64,000 bases of DNA from Sphaerisporangium sp040685555 (GTDB taxonomy: Bacteria; Actinomycetota; Actinomycetes; Streptosporangiales; Streptosporangiaceae): the NCBI RefSeq assembly GCF_040685555.1, contig NZ_JBFBIK010000015.1, positions 22,983 to 86,982 of the forward strand. Direction: 5' to 3'. The translations under genes and the position numbers were made by a program. The first letter of the stretch is position 1. Each line of letters starts with the position of its first letter. The notes under the pieces were generated by a model. It saw only the letters and a list, made by a program, of their open reading frames with translations, was not told the DNA's origin and did no database searches. Below are positions 30,969 to 39,165 of this stretch, piece after piece.

Positions 30969-32081
30969 ATGCCTCGCCGCCTCTGGGAACGGGCCGACAG
31001 GTAGTCGGTGAAGCGGGCCATCGGGATCGTCAGCAGGATGAACAGCAGGGCCGCCGCGAGGTAGGGGGTGTAGTTGAAGTTCTCGGCCGCGTGGATCTGC
31101 GCCTGGCGCAGCGCCTCCAGCGGCCCGATCGTCGCTACCAGGGCGGTGTCCTTCTGCAGCGAGACGAAGTCGTTGAGCAGGGGCGGCGCGACGCGGCGTA
31201 CGGCCTGGGGCAGGACGACGAACCGCATCGTCTGGCCGTGGGTGAGTCCGAGGGAGCGCGCGGCGGCACGCTGGCTGGGGTGAACGGAGTCGATGCCCGA
31301 CCGGAACACCTCCGCCACGTACGCGCCGTACGAGAGCGTCAGCGCGATGATTCCCAAGGTGGCGAAGTCGGACGGCATGCCCTGCAGCTGCAGCGCCGGC
31401 AGCCCGAAGCCGACCAGATAGATGACCAGGATCGTCGGCACGCCGCGGAAGACGTCGGTGTACAGCACGGCGAGGGATCTCAGCGGGAAGAACACCGGCG
31501 CGTGCAGGTTGCGCACCAGCGCGACCACCAGGCCCACGACCAGGATCAGCGGCTCCGCGATCAGGAAGATCTTGATGTTGAGCAGGAACCCGCGGAGCAC
31601 GTCGGGGAACGCCTCGGTGAACTGCCCGAGGTCGAAGAACGTCTCCTTGACCCGTGGCCAGCCCGGCGAGGCGGTGACCAGCCAGACGATCAGCACGATG
31701 AACACGACCGTGGACGCGGTCGCGACCGAGCTGGACCGCAGGTCCATGCGGCGGCGGAGCCGCTCACGCTCCCGCTGCCGCTCGCTCTTGGCCCATCCCG
31801 CCGTCGACGCGGCGGGATCACCAGACCGGGCCGTCGGCGTCACGCCCGGATCACCAGACCGGGCCGTCGGCGTCACGCCCGGATCACCGGACCGGGCCGT
31901 CGGCGTCACGCCCGGATCACCGGACCGGGCCGTCGGCGTCACGCNNNNNNNNNNNNNNNNNNNNNNNNNNNNNNNNNNNNNNNNNNNNNNNNNNNNNNNN
32001 NNNNNNNNNNNNNNNNNNNNNNNNNNNNNNNNNNNNNNNNNNNCCGGGATCGACGGAGCCGCTGCCGGACGGATCGCTCAT
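30965..32081 (-). CDS. Polar amino acid ABC transporter permease (contains assembly gap)
   Basis: This is a HisM/GlnP-type permease whose conserved half reads from M-D-L-R-S-S-S-V-A-T through five helices, with the EAA-like loop S-L-G-L-T-H-G-Q-T-M-R-F-V-V-L-P-Q-A-V. The ATG at 32081 overlaps the binding-protein stop (ATGA). An extra N-terminal region follows, M-S-D-P-S-G-S-G-S-V-D-P, then copies of VTPTARSGDPG, an unusual hydrophilic extension. A run of 99 Ns splits this region. With exactly 99 bases the two sides are out of frame; a length of 98 (or any 3n+2) restores it, so no frameshift needs to be assumed. Confidence 0.85.
31815..31944 (-). repeat. 33-bp tandem repeat coding VTPTARSGDPG
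   Basis: Four near-identical units (31815-31847, 31848-31880, 31881-31913, and 31914 cut short by Ns at 31944) encode the same 11 residues in the permease N-terminus. Units 1-2 differ from 3-4 by a single A/G change. The array continues into the assembly gap. Confidence 0.95.
31945..32043. other. Assembly gap (99 N)
   Basis: The run of 99 Ns lies inside the 33-bp tandem repeat. The edges match the repeat phase if the true content is two full units plus 32 bases (98 bp), or that plus multiples of 33. Short-read collapse of the repeat is the likely cause. Confidence 0.95.
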
Positions 32082-32953
32082 TGCAGTTCCGGCGCACCGG
32101 CCGCGGAGCCGAGCCACTGGGACTCGATCTTCGCCAGCTCGCCGGAGGAGGTGAGCTCCCCGATCGCCTTGTTCACGCAGCTCACCAGCGCGCTGCCCTT
32201 CTGGAACACCAGGCCGAACTGCTCGGGCGTACCGGACCCGCTGCCGAACTGACCGACGATCTTCGAGCCGTCGACCTGCGCGGCCGTCACGTAGAACGCG
32301 GTGGGCAGGTCGACCACCAGGGCGTCCACCTGCTTGTTCTTCAGGGCGGTGACCGCGTCGATCTGCTCGTTGTAGACGTTCGGCTCGGCACTGGGCTTGA
32401 TGACGTCCTTCACGGCCTGAAGGGAGGTCGTGCCGACCTGGACGCCGATCTTGGCGTTCTTGAGGTCGGCGAGCGAGGTGGCCGAGGCGAACTTCGAGCC
32501 GCCCAGCGAGACGGCGGCCTGCTTGACCGTGTAGTAGCCGTCGCTGAAGTCGACGGCTTTGGCCCGCGCCCGGGTGATGGACACCTGGTTGACGTCGAAG
32601 TCGAACTGCTTCGGGCCAGGCGCGAAAGCCGAGTTGAACGGGGCGACCGTCCAGGTCACCTCACTTGTCGTGAAGCCCAGCTTGCTCGCCACGGCGTAGG
32701 CGACGGCGCTCTCGAATCCCTGGCCGTTCGCCGGCTTGTCGTCCTTGAACCACGGCTCGTAGGCGGGCTTGTCGGTGCCGATGGTCAGGGTGCCCGGCTT
32801 GAGCAGCTTGAGCTGGTCCTTGGTGCACGATTCGGACGCGGAGGGGGCGGCGGTGGTCGTGCCGGACGGCGAGGAGGTGTCGGAGGCCGGAGCGCACGCC
32901 ACCGCCGCCGTCGCGAGGGCGCCGAGCGCCAGCAGCATCGAGGGACGGAGCAT
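32078..32953 (-). CDS. Polar amino acid ABC transporter substrate-binding lipoprotein
   Basis: The protein is 291 residues. A lipoprotein signal peptide ends at the lipobox A-V-A-C (Cys20), followed by a Ser/Thr linker and the SBP_bac_3 fold (G-T-L-T-I-G-T-D-K-P-A-Y-E-P-W-F, then F-D-F-D-V-N-Q-V-S-I-T, then I-G-V-Q-V-G-T-T-S). It binds a polar amino acid outside the membrane for import. GGAGG lies eight bases before the ATG at 32953. It is first in the operon; its stop overlaps the permease start. Confidence 0.92.
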   Translation of the reverse strand: MLRPSMLLALGALATAAVACAPASDTSSPSGTTTAAPSASESCTKDQLKLLKPGTLTIGTDKPAYEPWFKDDKPANGQGFESAVAYAVASKLGFTTSEVTWTVAPFNSAFAPGPKQFDFDVNQVSITRARAKAVDFSDGYYTVKQAAVSLGGSKFASATSLADLKNAKIGVQVGTTSLQAVKDVIKPSAEPNVYNEQIDAVTALKNKQVDALVVDLPTAFYVTAAQVDGSKIVGQFGSGSGTPEQFGLVFQKGSALVSCVNKAIGELTSSGELAKIESQWLGSAAGAPELQ

Positions 32954-33123
32954 CTAGGCCTCCAGAAGGGGGTGTACCCGAGGGAATTCGTCGCTCAGGA
33001 TATCTGGTACGACGCATTACCACATACAGCCCTAATGCAGATGGAACCCGACCCTCCAGCAACCCATGCCTCAGGCGGCGGCAGTCCCTGTGGGGACGGC
33101 CGTTTCGCGCATCGGGAGACGCC

Positions 33124-33158
33124 GAAGGGCCCCTCCCCGGATCGGGAAGGAGCCCTTC
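33124..33158 (-). terminator. Terminator of the ribosomal protein operon
   Basis: GAAGGGC (33124-33130) pairs with GCCCTTC (33152-33158), with additional inner pairing, 36 bp downstream of rplI on the minus strand. Confidence 0.65.
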
Positions 33159-33194
33159 TTCACCTCACGAGCTTTTACCTCACGAGCTGGTCGC

Positions 33195-33641
33195 TCAGGA
33201 GCCGACGACCTCGACGTCAAGGTTGGCCGCGACCTCAGGGTGCAGCCGGACCGAGACGCGGTGGGAACCGACGCTCTTGATCGCGTTCGTGATCTCGATG
33301 CGGCGACGGTCGAGCAGCGGACCGCCGGCGGCCTTGACCGCGTCGGCGATGTCACCGGTCGTCACCGAACCGAACAGGCGGCCGGAGTCGCCCGCCCGCG
33401 TCTTCAGCGTCACCCGGAGGGAACCGAGCCTGCCGGCGACCTCCTTGGCGGTGCCGAGGTCACGGATCTCGCGGGCGTCGCGCGCCTTCTTGATCGAATC
33501 GATCTGCTTCTCGCCGCCACGGGTCCAGCGCATGGCGAACCCGCGCGGGATCAGGTAGTTGCGGCCGTAGCCGTCCTTGACCTCGACGATGTCACCGGGG
33601 GCGCCGAGGCCCGAGACCTCGTTGGTGAGAATGAGCTTCAT
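33195..33641 (-). CDS. rplI: 50S ribosomal protein L9
   Basis: The protein is 148 residues, of normal length. The N-terminal domain is M-K-L-I-L-T-N-E-V-S-G-L-G-A-P-G-D-I-V-E-V-K-D-G-Y-G-R-N-Y-L-I-P, followed by the long connecting helix and the C-terminal domain with L-F-G-S-V-T. It stabilises the L1 region of the large subunit. AGGCGGAGAC precedes the ATG. It is the last gene of the rpsF-ssb-rpsR-rplI operon and lies 14 bp after rpsR. Confidence 0.98.
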   Translation of the reverse strand: MKLILTNEVSGLGAPGDIVEVKDGYGRNYLIPRGFAMRWTRGGEKQIDSIKKARDAREIRDLGTAKEVAGRLGSLRVTLKTRAGDSGRLFGSVTTGDIADAVKAAGGPLLDRRRIEITNAIKSVGSHRVSVRLHPEVAANLDVEVVGS

Positions 33642-33655
33642 GTCTCCGCCTCCTG

Positions 33656-33892
33656 TCAGCGCGCGGTGCTCGTGTACGGCAGCAAGGCCATCTCACGGGC
33701 ATTCTTGATCGCGGTCGCCACGTCACGCTGGTGCTGGGTGCAGTTGCCCGTCACCCGGCGGGCACGGATCTTGCCGCGGTCGGAGATGAACTTCCGAAGC
33801 AGCGCCGTGTCCTTGTAGTCGACGTAGGAGATCTTGTCATGGCAGAACAGGCAAACCTTTTTCTTCGGCTTGCGCAGTGCCGGCTTCGCCAT
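33656..33892 (-). CDS. rpsR: 30S ribosomal protein S18
   Basis: The protein is 78 residues. It has two CXXC half-sites in the family position reduced to K-K-V-C-L-F-C-H-D-K, then I-S-Y-V-D-Y-K-D-T-A-L-L-R-K-F-I-S-D-R-G-K-I-R-A-R-R-V-T-G. The Cys pair suggests the zinc-binding (C+) type or its remnant; only two Cys plus C50 (G-N-C) are present. AGGAG lies before the ATG at 33892. Confidence 0.98.
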   Translation of the reverse strand: MAKPALRKPKKKVCLFCHDKISYVDYKDTALLRKFISDRGKIRARRVTGNCTQHQRDVATAIKNAREMALLPYTSTAR

Positions 33893-33964
33893 CGTGGTGC
33901 TCCTCCTAAGAGAGCCCCGCAAGATGCGGGAATGGTCGATCGGTTACTGGGATTGAACTACTGA

Positions 33965-34513
33965 TCAGAAAGGCGGTTCGTCGCTGAGGTCGCCGCCACC
34001 CTGGGAGCCGCCGAAGCCGCCGCCCTGGTTGTAGCCACCACCGCCGCCACCGCCGTAGCCACCGCCACCCGAAGGTGCCGGAGTGGCCGAGGCCCACGGG
34101 TCGTCGGCGCCGCCGCCGAACCCGCCGCCACCGCCACCGCCCTGACGGGCGGTCTTGTTGACCTTGCACGTGGCGTTACGAAGGGACGGGCCGACCTCGT
34201 CGGCCTCGACCTCGTAGACGGTGCGCTTCTCGCCTTCCTTGGTCTCGTACGACCGCTGGCGCAGCCGCCCCTGAACGATGACCCGCATGCCGCGCTGGAG
34301 GCTCTCGGCGACGTTCTCCGCCGCCTGGCGCCACACGTTGCAGGTCAGGAAGAGGCTCTCGCCGTCCTTCCACTCGTTGGTCTGTTTGTCCATGAACCGC
34401 GGAGTGGATGCGATGCGGAACCGGGCCACGGCCTGCCCCGAAGGGGTGAAACGCAGCTCCGGATCGTCGACAAGGTTGCCGACGATGGTGATCGTTGTGT
34501 CGCCTGCTGCCAT
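33965..34513 (-). CDS. ssb: Single-stranded DNA-binding protein
   Basis: The protein is 182 residues. The OB-fold covers residues 1-115 (I-T-I-V-G-N-L-V-D-D-P-E-L-R-F-T-P-S-G-Q-A-V). A Gly-rich disordered linker with GGGG-FGG repeats follows, and the acidic tip D-L-S-D-E-P-P-F is the protein-interaction tail. It protects ssDNA at forks and recruits repair proteins. It sits between rpsF and rpsR, but a terminator-like hairpin separates it from rpsF, so its expression may be partly independent. Confidence 0.97.
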   Translation of the reverse strand: MAAGDTTITIVGNLVDDPELRFTPSGQAVARFRIASTPRFMDKQTNEWKDGESLFLTCNVWRQAAENVAESLQRGMRVIVQGRLRQRSYETKEGEKRTVYEVEADEVGPSLRNATCKVNKTARQGGGGGGGFGGGADDPWASATPAPSGGGGYGGGGGGGYNQGGGFGGSQGGGDLSDEPPF

Positions 34514-34582
34514 CGGTCGCTTTCGCCTTCCTGCGTGAATCTGCGCAGCCTGTAGGGCCTCAGAGTACGGCTACCGCCCGAC

Positions 34583-34613
34583 AAAAAGCCGGGCTTCGGC
34601 ATGACCCGAAGCC
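34583..34613 (-). terminator. Intrinsic terminator between rpsF and ssb
   Basis: On the minus strand GGCTTCGG-GTCATG-CCGAAGCC forms an 8-bp stem starting three bases after the rpsF stop and is followed by CGGC and TTTTT. A competing hairpin (GCCCG-gctttttgt-CGGGC) overlaps its 3' arm, so read-through may be regulated. Confidence 0.75.
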
Positions 34614-34615
34614 GC

Positions 34616-34906
34616 TCAGTGCATGTCGGGACGCAGCACCTTGGTACGCAGGATGCCCTCGTTCAGGTTGAGCTGGCGGTCCAGCTCCTTGACCGTGGCG
34701 GGCTCGGCCGTGAGGTCGACGACGGCGTAGATGCCCTCGGACTTCTTGATGATGTCGTAAGCCAGCCGGCGACGACCCCACACGTCGACCTTCTCCACGG
34801 TGCCGCCGTCATTGCGGACGACAGTGAGGAACTGGTCGAGCGAGGGAGTCACCGTGCGCTCATCGAGGGACGGGTCAAGGATGACCATCAGTTCGTAGCG
34901 ACGCAT
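34616..34906 (-). CDS. rpsF: 30S ribosomal protein S6
   Basis: The protein is 96 residues. M-R-R-Y-E-L-M-V-I-L-D-P-S-L-D-E-R is the family start, and W-G-R-R-R-L-A-Y-D-I-I-K-K-S-E-G and L-N-E-G-I-L-R-T follow. There is no glutamate-rich tail. The ATG at 34906 has GAGG upstream. It leads the rpsF-ssb-rpsR-rplI operon. Confidence 0.98.
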   Translation of the reverse strand: MRRYELMVILDPSLDERTVTPSLDQFLTVVRNDGGTVEKVDVWGRRRLAYDIIKKSEGIYAVVDLTAEPATVKELDRQLNLNEGILRTKVLRPDMH

Positions 34907-35133
34907 GCGGACTTCCAACCTCCTCTGGACTCTTGCGGTCACGACACCATGCCGTGACAGGAGGACGCCGGCGTTCTCGTGCCGCCTTCGGTGGCGGAGC
35001 GAGTAGCGCGGTTGATAACACGCGCATAACAAACGCGGCCCCAGAAGTCTACCAGGGCCGGCCGACTGCCCGGCCGTGATTGTCGGCCGCCTGTAAGGGG
35101 AACGTCACGGAGAGAAGAGAGGAGGTGGCCGCC

Positions 35134-35445
35134 ATGCCACAAGCCCTTGGCCCTACCGAGAGCGAGCCCTTCCGCCTCACCCTCAACTCCGACGGCAGGA
35201 AGCACACCCGCGAGAACACGTTGACCATGGTCGCGATCGCCTGCGGTCTGGTGGCGTTCGTGAGCGGGTTCGTCGTCAGCGCCCACATGGTCGCCTCGTG
35301 GGCCGGGCTGGTGGGGTTCTTCGTCGGGATGTACTCACAGTATGTCTCGGCCACGACCGCTGAGCGCTCGGTCAACATCGTCGCCATCGTCATGTCGTTC
35401 GTCGGCGTGGCGACGGGCATCTACCACGGCGGGTTCATTCCTTGA
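35134..35445 (+). CDS. Small membrane protein with two or three helices
   Basis: The protein is 103 residues. After a short polar N-terminus ending K-H-T-R-E-N-T there are three hydrophobic segments: L-T-M-V-A-I-A-C-G-L-V-A-F-V-S-G-F-V-V, V-A-S-W-A-G-L-V-G-F-F-V-G-M-Y, and V-N-I-V-A-I-V-M-S-F-V-G-V-A. GGAGG lies eight bases before the ATG. It is divergent from rpsF. This is a conserved actinobacterial small membrane protein whose role is not known to me. Confidence 0.8.
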   Translation: MPQALGPTESEPFRLTLNSDGRKHTRENTLTMVAIACGLVAFVSGFVVSAHMVASWAGLVGFFVGMYSQYVSATTAERSVNIVAIVMSFVGVATGIYHGGFIP

Positions 35446-35525
35446 CGGCGACGCCAGAAGCGGCACGAACGGCGGGGCGCCCCCCGAGGCGCCCCCGTCG
35501 GGGTGTCAGGTAGGCCGAAGCGATC

Positions 35526-35708
35526 TCAGCCCCCGATATGGAGGTCGACGCCGAGCAGGATCAGGAACCAGAGGAAGATCGCGATGAGTGCCTGGGCGAC
35601 CTTCTTGAGCAGGCTGGGCGTGATGTAGTCGTGAACCCAAGCGACGTAGATCCCGATGAGGATGTAGATCAGGCCTAACAGGCTGATTCCGCGGCGGCGA
35701 TAGGCCAC
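35526..35708 (-). CDS. Small two-helix membrane protein
   Basis: The protein is 60 residues: M-A-Y-R-R-R-G-I-S-L-L-G-L-I-Y-I-L-I-G-I-Y-V-A-W-V-H-D-Y-I, then a short loop and A-L-I-A-I-F-L-W-F-L-I-L-L-G. The basic start and two helices suggest an N-in, C-in hairpin in the membrane. The pattern is conserved in actinobacteria. It is convergent with the other small membrane gene. Function unknown. Confidence 0.75.
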   Translation of the reverse strand: MAYRRRGISLLGLIYILIGIYVAWVHDYITPSLLKKVAQALIAIFLWFLILLGVDLHIGG

Positions 35709-35807
35709 TGTCGTCTCCTATGTCTCACGGTACGCGGGTTTCTGGGCGTACCAACCCGGCGCTCCACCTGCCCATGGGCGGGTTCTTGAAACGGCTACGC
35801 TCGTCCC

Positions 35808-36563
35808 ATGGTGCGTATCGGAGCTCACGTCGACCAAGACGACCCCCTGGCTCACGCCACGGCGCGAAAGGCCGAGGTCGTGCAGTTCTTCCTCGGTGAC
35901 CCCCAGGGATGGAAGGGGCCGGTCATCCCGGCCTCCGCCGACGTCCTGAGGGCGTCGGAGGTCGACGTCTACGTCCACGCCCCCTACGTGATCAACGTCG
36001 CGACCGCGAACAACCGCATCCGCATCCCGAGCCGCAAGCTTCTCGCGAGCCAGCTGGAGGCCGCGGCCTCGATCGGCGCCAAGGGCCTGATCGTGCACGG
36101 CGGCCACGTCGGCAAGGACGACGACCCCGAGGTCGGCTTCGACAACTGGCGCAAGGTGTTCGAGCGGCTCGAGACCCCCATCCCGGTGCTCATCGAGAAC
36201 ACCGCGGGCGGCGGCAACGCCATGGCGCGCAAGCTGGAGCGCGTGGCCCGCCTGTGGGAGGCGCTCGACGGCTTCGACGTGGGCTTCTGCCTGGACACCT
36301 GCCACGCCCACGCCGGCGGCGAGGAGCTGGTGGACGTGGTCGAGCGCGTCAAGGCCATCACCGGCCGCATCGACCTGGTGCACTGCAACGACTCGCGGGA
36401 CGCCTTCGACTCCGGGGCCGACCGGCACGCCAACCTGGGCAACGGCCAGATCGACCCCGAGCTGATCCTTGGCGTGTGCCGCGCGGCCGGGGCGCCGATC
36501 GTGGTGGAGACCCCGGGCGACGGCCAGGCGGCCGACATCGCCTTCCTTCGTGATCACCTTTGA
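35808..36563 (+). CDS. nfo: Deoxyribonuclease IV (AP endonuclease IV)
   Basis: The protein is 251 residues. It cleaves DNA 5' to abasic sites in base excision repair. Zinc-ligand motifs are present: V-H-A-P-Y (His), I-V-H-G-G-H-V-G, I-E-N-T-A-G-G-G, F-C-L-D-T-C-H-A-H-A-G-G, V-H-C-N-D-S, D-R-H-A-N-L-G-N-G and V-E-T-P. Its length is slightly short of the 280-residue E. coli enzyme. The ATG has no ribosome binding site; TACGCT lies six bases before it, so it is probably leaderless. Confidence 0.94.
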   Translation: MVRIGAHVDQDDPLAHATARKAEVVQFFLGDPQGWKGPVIPASADVLRASEVDVYVHAPYVINVATANNRIRIPSRKLLASQLEAAASIGAKGLIVHGGHVGKDDDPEVGFDNWRKVFERLETPIPVLIENTAGGGNAMARKLERVARLWEALDGFDVGFCLDTCHAHAGGEELVDVVERVKAITGRIDLVHCNDSRDAFDSGADRHANLGNGQIDPELILGVCRAAGAPIVVETPGDGQAADIAFLRDHL

Positions 36564-36581
36564 TCCACAGCCTGTGGATAA
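36563..36581. promoter_or_regulatory. Palindromic DnaA-box-like pair after nfo
   Basis: ATCCACAG-C-CTGTGGAT is a perfect 17-bp inverted repeat that begins at the last base of the nfo stop codon. Its right arm plus AA is TGTGGATAA, complement of the canonical DnaA box. It is either a DnaA site or a short hairpin. Confidence 0.45.
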
Positions 36582-36631
36582 GTCCCTGGATTACTCCGCC
36601 GGGAAGTGGGTAAAGGCTGCGGCTCAGCGCC

Positions 36632-37759
36632 TCAGCCTGCCCATGCCCCGCTGATGAAGGTCATGGTGTTGAGCACCATCAGCGGCCCCGCGACCAGCGC
36701 GTACAGCACGAGCACCGGCCGGCGCCGCGCCGAGACCTGGCCGAGCATGACCCAGAGCGGCCACCACAGCAGCAGGGCGCGCGGGATCGACAGGTAGTAC
36801 GCGGAGAAGACGAGCGCCCCGAGCTGGAGCCCGACGTAGACCAGCTCGCTCCACCGCCGCGCGAGGAGCAGCCAGATCACCACGGCGAACCCCACGAGCG
36901 CGCCGGCGATCTCCATGCGGAACGCCCAGACGAACTGGCCGTCGCCCGCGGCCATCTGCCAGGTCGTCCAGAACGACTGCCACGGCCACACCATCTGCCG
37001 TCCCCAGCCCGCCTCCTGGGCGTGCTGCCAGGCGAGCCAGTCGCCCGTACGTCTGTGCTGGTAGGCGGAGTAGAGGATGAGCGGCAGGAACGGGACCAGC
37101 AGCCACGCGGCCTTGCCGGCCCGGCCCCGGCGCATGACGAACTCCACGATGAGAGCCAGGGCCAGGAACAGTCCTGTGATGCGCACGCACGAGGCGCCGG
37201 CGGCGAGCAGGCCGGCGGCCATCCAGTTCTGGCGGCGCGCGTAGAGCCAGGCGGGCACCGCGAAGGCCAGGAAGAGCGACTCGGTGTACCCCGCGAACAG
37301 GAACACCGCCGTGGGGCAGAGCAGGAGCGCCAGAACGGCCCGCCAACCGGTGCCCGCGGGGCCCTCGAACTCGCCGAGCCTCGCCAGCGCCGTCATCGCG
37401 ACCAGCCCCGCGACGAGCGAGATGATCAGGCCGGCGAGCGACCAGTCGGGCACGATCACATGGACCAGGCGCAGGGCGAGGGGCACGCCGGGGAAGAAGG
37501 CCGGAAGCCCGGCGTCGGGGTCGGCGGCGGGGTCTCCGTCATAGCCGTACTTCGCGATGTCCACCAGGAGCTTGGCGTCCCAGTGCTGCCAGCGCTCCAT
37601 GAACGGCGTGAGGAGCTTGTCCCCCGCCAGCACGCTCGCTCCCACCGTCGCCGCGACGACGATCCCCAAGCGCGATCCGAGCCACAGAACCAGGACATCG
37701 CTGTCGGACTGGCGTACCCAGGGCACCCGAGAAACGGTCTCCTGGGGGGAGGTCTGCAC
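36632..37759 (-). CDS. PIG-V-type mannosyltransferase, integral membrane
   Basis: The protein is 375 residues with about nine predicted membrane helices. The motif W-Q-H-W-D-A-K-L-L-V-D-I-A-K-Y-G-Y lies in the first external loop (the 'HWD' of GT-C enzymes), followed by A-F-F-P-G-V-P. PIG-V family members add mannose from polyprenyl-phosphate donors; in actinobacteria they decorate lipids or proteins. The GTG at 37759 has TATCCT seven bases before it and no ribosome binding site. The next minus-strand gene (GT87) is 44 bp upstream. Confidence 0.85.
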   Translation of the reverse strand: MQTSPQETVSRVPWVRQSDSDVLVLWLGSRLGIVVAATVGASVLAGDKLLTPFMERWQHWDAKLLVDIAKYGYDGDPAADPDAGLPAFFPGVPLALRLVHVIVPDWSLAGLIISLVAGLVAMTALARLGEFEGPAGTGWRAVLALLLCPTAVFLFAGYTESLFLAFAVPAWLYARRQNWMAAGLLAAGASCVRITGLFLALALIVEFVMRRGRAGKAAWLLVPFLPLILYSAYQHRRTGDWLAWQHAQEAGWGRQMVWPWQSFWTTWQMAAGDGQFVWAFRMEIAGALVGFAVVIWLLLARRWSELVYVGLQLGALVFSAYYLSIPRALLLWWPLWVMLGQVSARRRPVLVLYALVAGPLMVLNTMTFISGAWAG

Positions 37760-37803
37760 ACGAAGGAGGATAGAGGGTCATCCTGGAAATCCGATCAGGA
37801 ACG

Positions 37804-39153
37804 TCAGGCCGCGCTCGACGCCGGCCGGTCCTGGAGCGCCCGCGGAGTCACCCGCAGGACGATGCGGTCCTCGGCCCCGTCGAAGACGCCGCCGGTCGGG
37901 TCGTCCATGCCGCCCCGCCGGATCACGTCGTGCTCGGGCCGCAGGATGTCCCTGACCACGAACGCCGCCATGATCGCGATCGTGACGGCCCGGCCCCAGA
38001 CCGCGGTGAAGTACGTGCCGTCGCTGATCCCGAGAGACTCGTTACCGGGCTGGATGCCGACCAGGTAGAGCCAGATCGCGAAGAAGTACCAGCACTCGGC
38101 CACCTGCCAGAGCAGCAGCGGCTTCCAGTTCGGCCGGGCCAGCACCGCGAACGGCACCAGCCACAGCACGTACTGCGGGGACCACACCTTGTTGGTCACC
38201 ATGAACGCGGCGAGGACCAGGAAGCAGAGCTGCATCAGCCTCGGCCGGGTGCGCGAGGTGAGGGCCAGCACGGCGATGGCCAGGCACAGCACGCCGAACG
38301 ACACGATGCCGAGCATGTCGATGCGGCTGGGATCCCCGAGGATCGGCCACTGCTTCATCTGGAAGAAGTACCAGACCGAACCCCAGTCGGCTCCGCGCTC
38401 ACTGCTGAAGGCGTAGAACTTCTTCCAGCCCTTGAACGCGAGGAGCATGAACGGCAGGTTCACGACCACCCAGGTGATCACCGTGCCGCCGAGCGTCCAG
38501 AAGAAGGCCTGGAACCTGCGGGTGCGCAGCGCCAGCAGGAACAGCGGCCCGAAGAAGACGAGCGGGTAGAACTTCGTGGCGATCGCCAGGCCCAGCAGCA
38601 CCCCGGCCAGGAAGTGCCTGTTCCTCGACCAGGCGAGGAAGGCCCCGAGGCTGAGGGCCCCGCACAGCAGGTCCCAGTTGATGAACGCCGTGAGGATGAG
38701 CGCGGGCGCGAGCGCGTACCAGGCGGCGTCCCAGGGACGGCCCTGCATGCCGGCCAGCGACGCCATGACCAGCACGCCCACGATCAGCGACGCCGCCATG
38801 ACGAGCACGGTGAGGTCGTAGAACCAGACCCCCGGCTCGTTCAGCCCGGACACGATCTTCTGGATGACCCACATCAGGGAGCCGATGCCGACGGGGTACT
38901 CCACGTCGTGGCCGAAGTACGGCGCGAGCCCCTGGTCCAGCTTCTCGTTCCACCACAGCGGATAGATGTCGGTGTAGCAGAAGTTGAGGAACTGCTGGGT
39001 GCCGTCGTTCCACGCCCCGCCGAGCCGGCACGGCGCCTTCCAGGCGTACGCGAGCACGGCCCCGAGGGCCGCGAGCAGCCCAAGGGGAAGCAAGGGCAGC
39101 ACGGCACGGGCCACGGGGCCGGCGGGACCTGGGGCGTACGTCGATCGGCTCAT
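37804..39153 (-). CDS. Glycosyltransferase family 87 (GT-C) membrane protein
   Basis: The protein is 449 residues with 10-11 membrane helices. It contains the acidic loop D-I-Y-P-L-W and the V-E-Y-P-V-G-I-G-S-L-M-W-V segment typical of GT87, then K-F-Y-P-L-V-F-F-G-P-L. GT87 enzymes (PimE and AftC-like) add mannose or arabinose from lipid-linked donors on the outer side of the membrane. It starts 12 bp after the PBP gene with little ribosome binding site, so it is part of the same operon. The acceptor is unknown. Confidence 0.85.
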   Translation of the reverse strand: MSRSTYAPGPAGPVARAVLPLLPLGLLAALGAVLAYAWKAPCRLGGAWNDGTQQFLNFCYTDIYPLWWNEKLDQGLAPYFGHDVEYPVGIGSLMWVIQKIVSGLNEPGVWFYDLTVLVMAASLIVGVLVMASLAGMQGRPWDAAWYALAPALILTAFINWDLLCGALSLGAFLAWSRNRHFLAGVLLGLAIATKFYPLVFFGPLFLLALRTRRFQAFFWTLGGTVITWVVVNLPFMLLAFKGWKKFYAFSSERGADWGSVWYFFQMKQWPILGDPSRIDMLGIVSFGVLCLAIAVLALTSRTRPRLMQLCFLVLAAFMVTNKVWSPQYVLWLVPFAVLARPNWKPLLLWQVAECWYFFAIWLYLVGIQPGNESLGISDGTYFTAVWGRAVTIAIMAAFVVRDILRPEHDVIRRGGMDDPTGGVFDGAEDRIVLRVTPRALQDRPASSAA

Positions 39154-39165
39154 GGCGTTATCCGA

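Noticed and set aside
31815..32081. CRISPR-like direct repeat
   Set aside because: The 33-bp units are contiguous without spacers and code for a protein repeat in frame.
30965..32081. Frameshifted (pseudogene) ABC permease
   Set aside because: The frame difference depends only on the arbitrary length of the N-run; repeat phase predicts a length that restores the frame.
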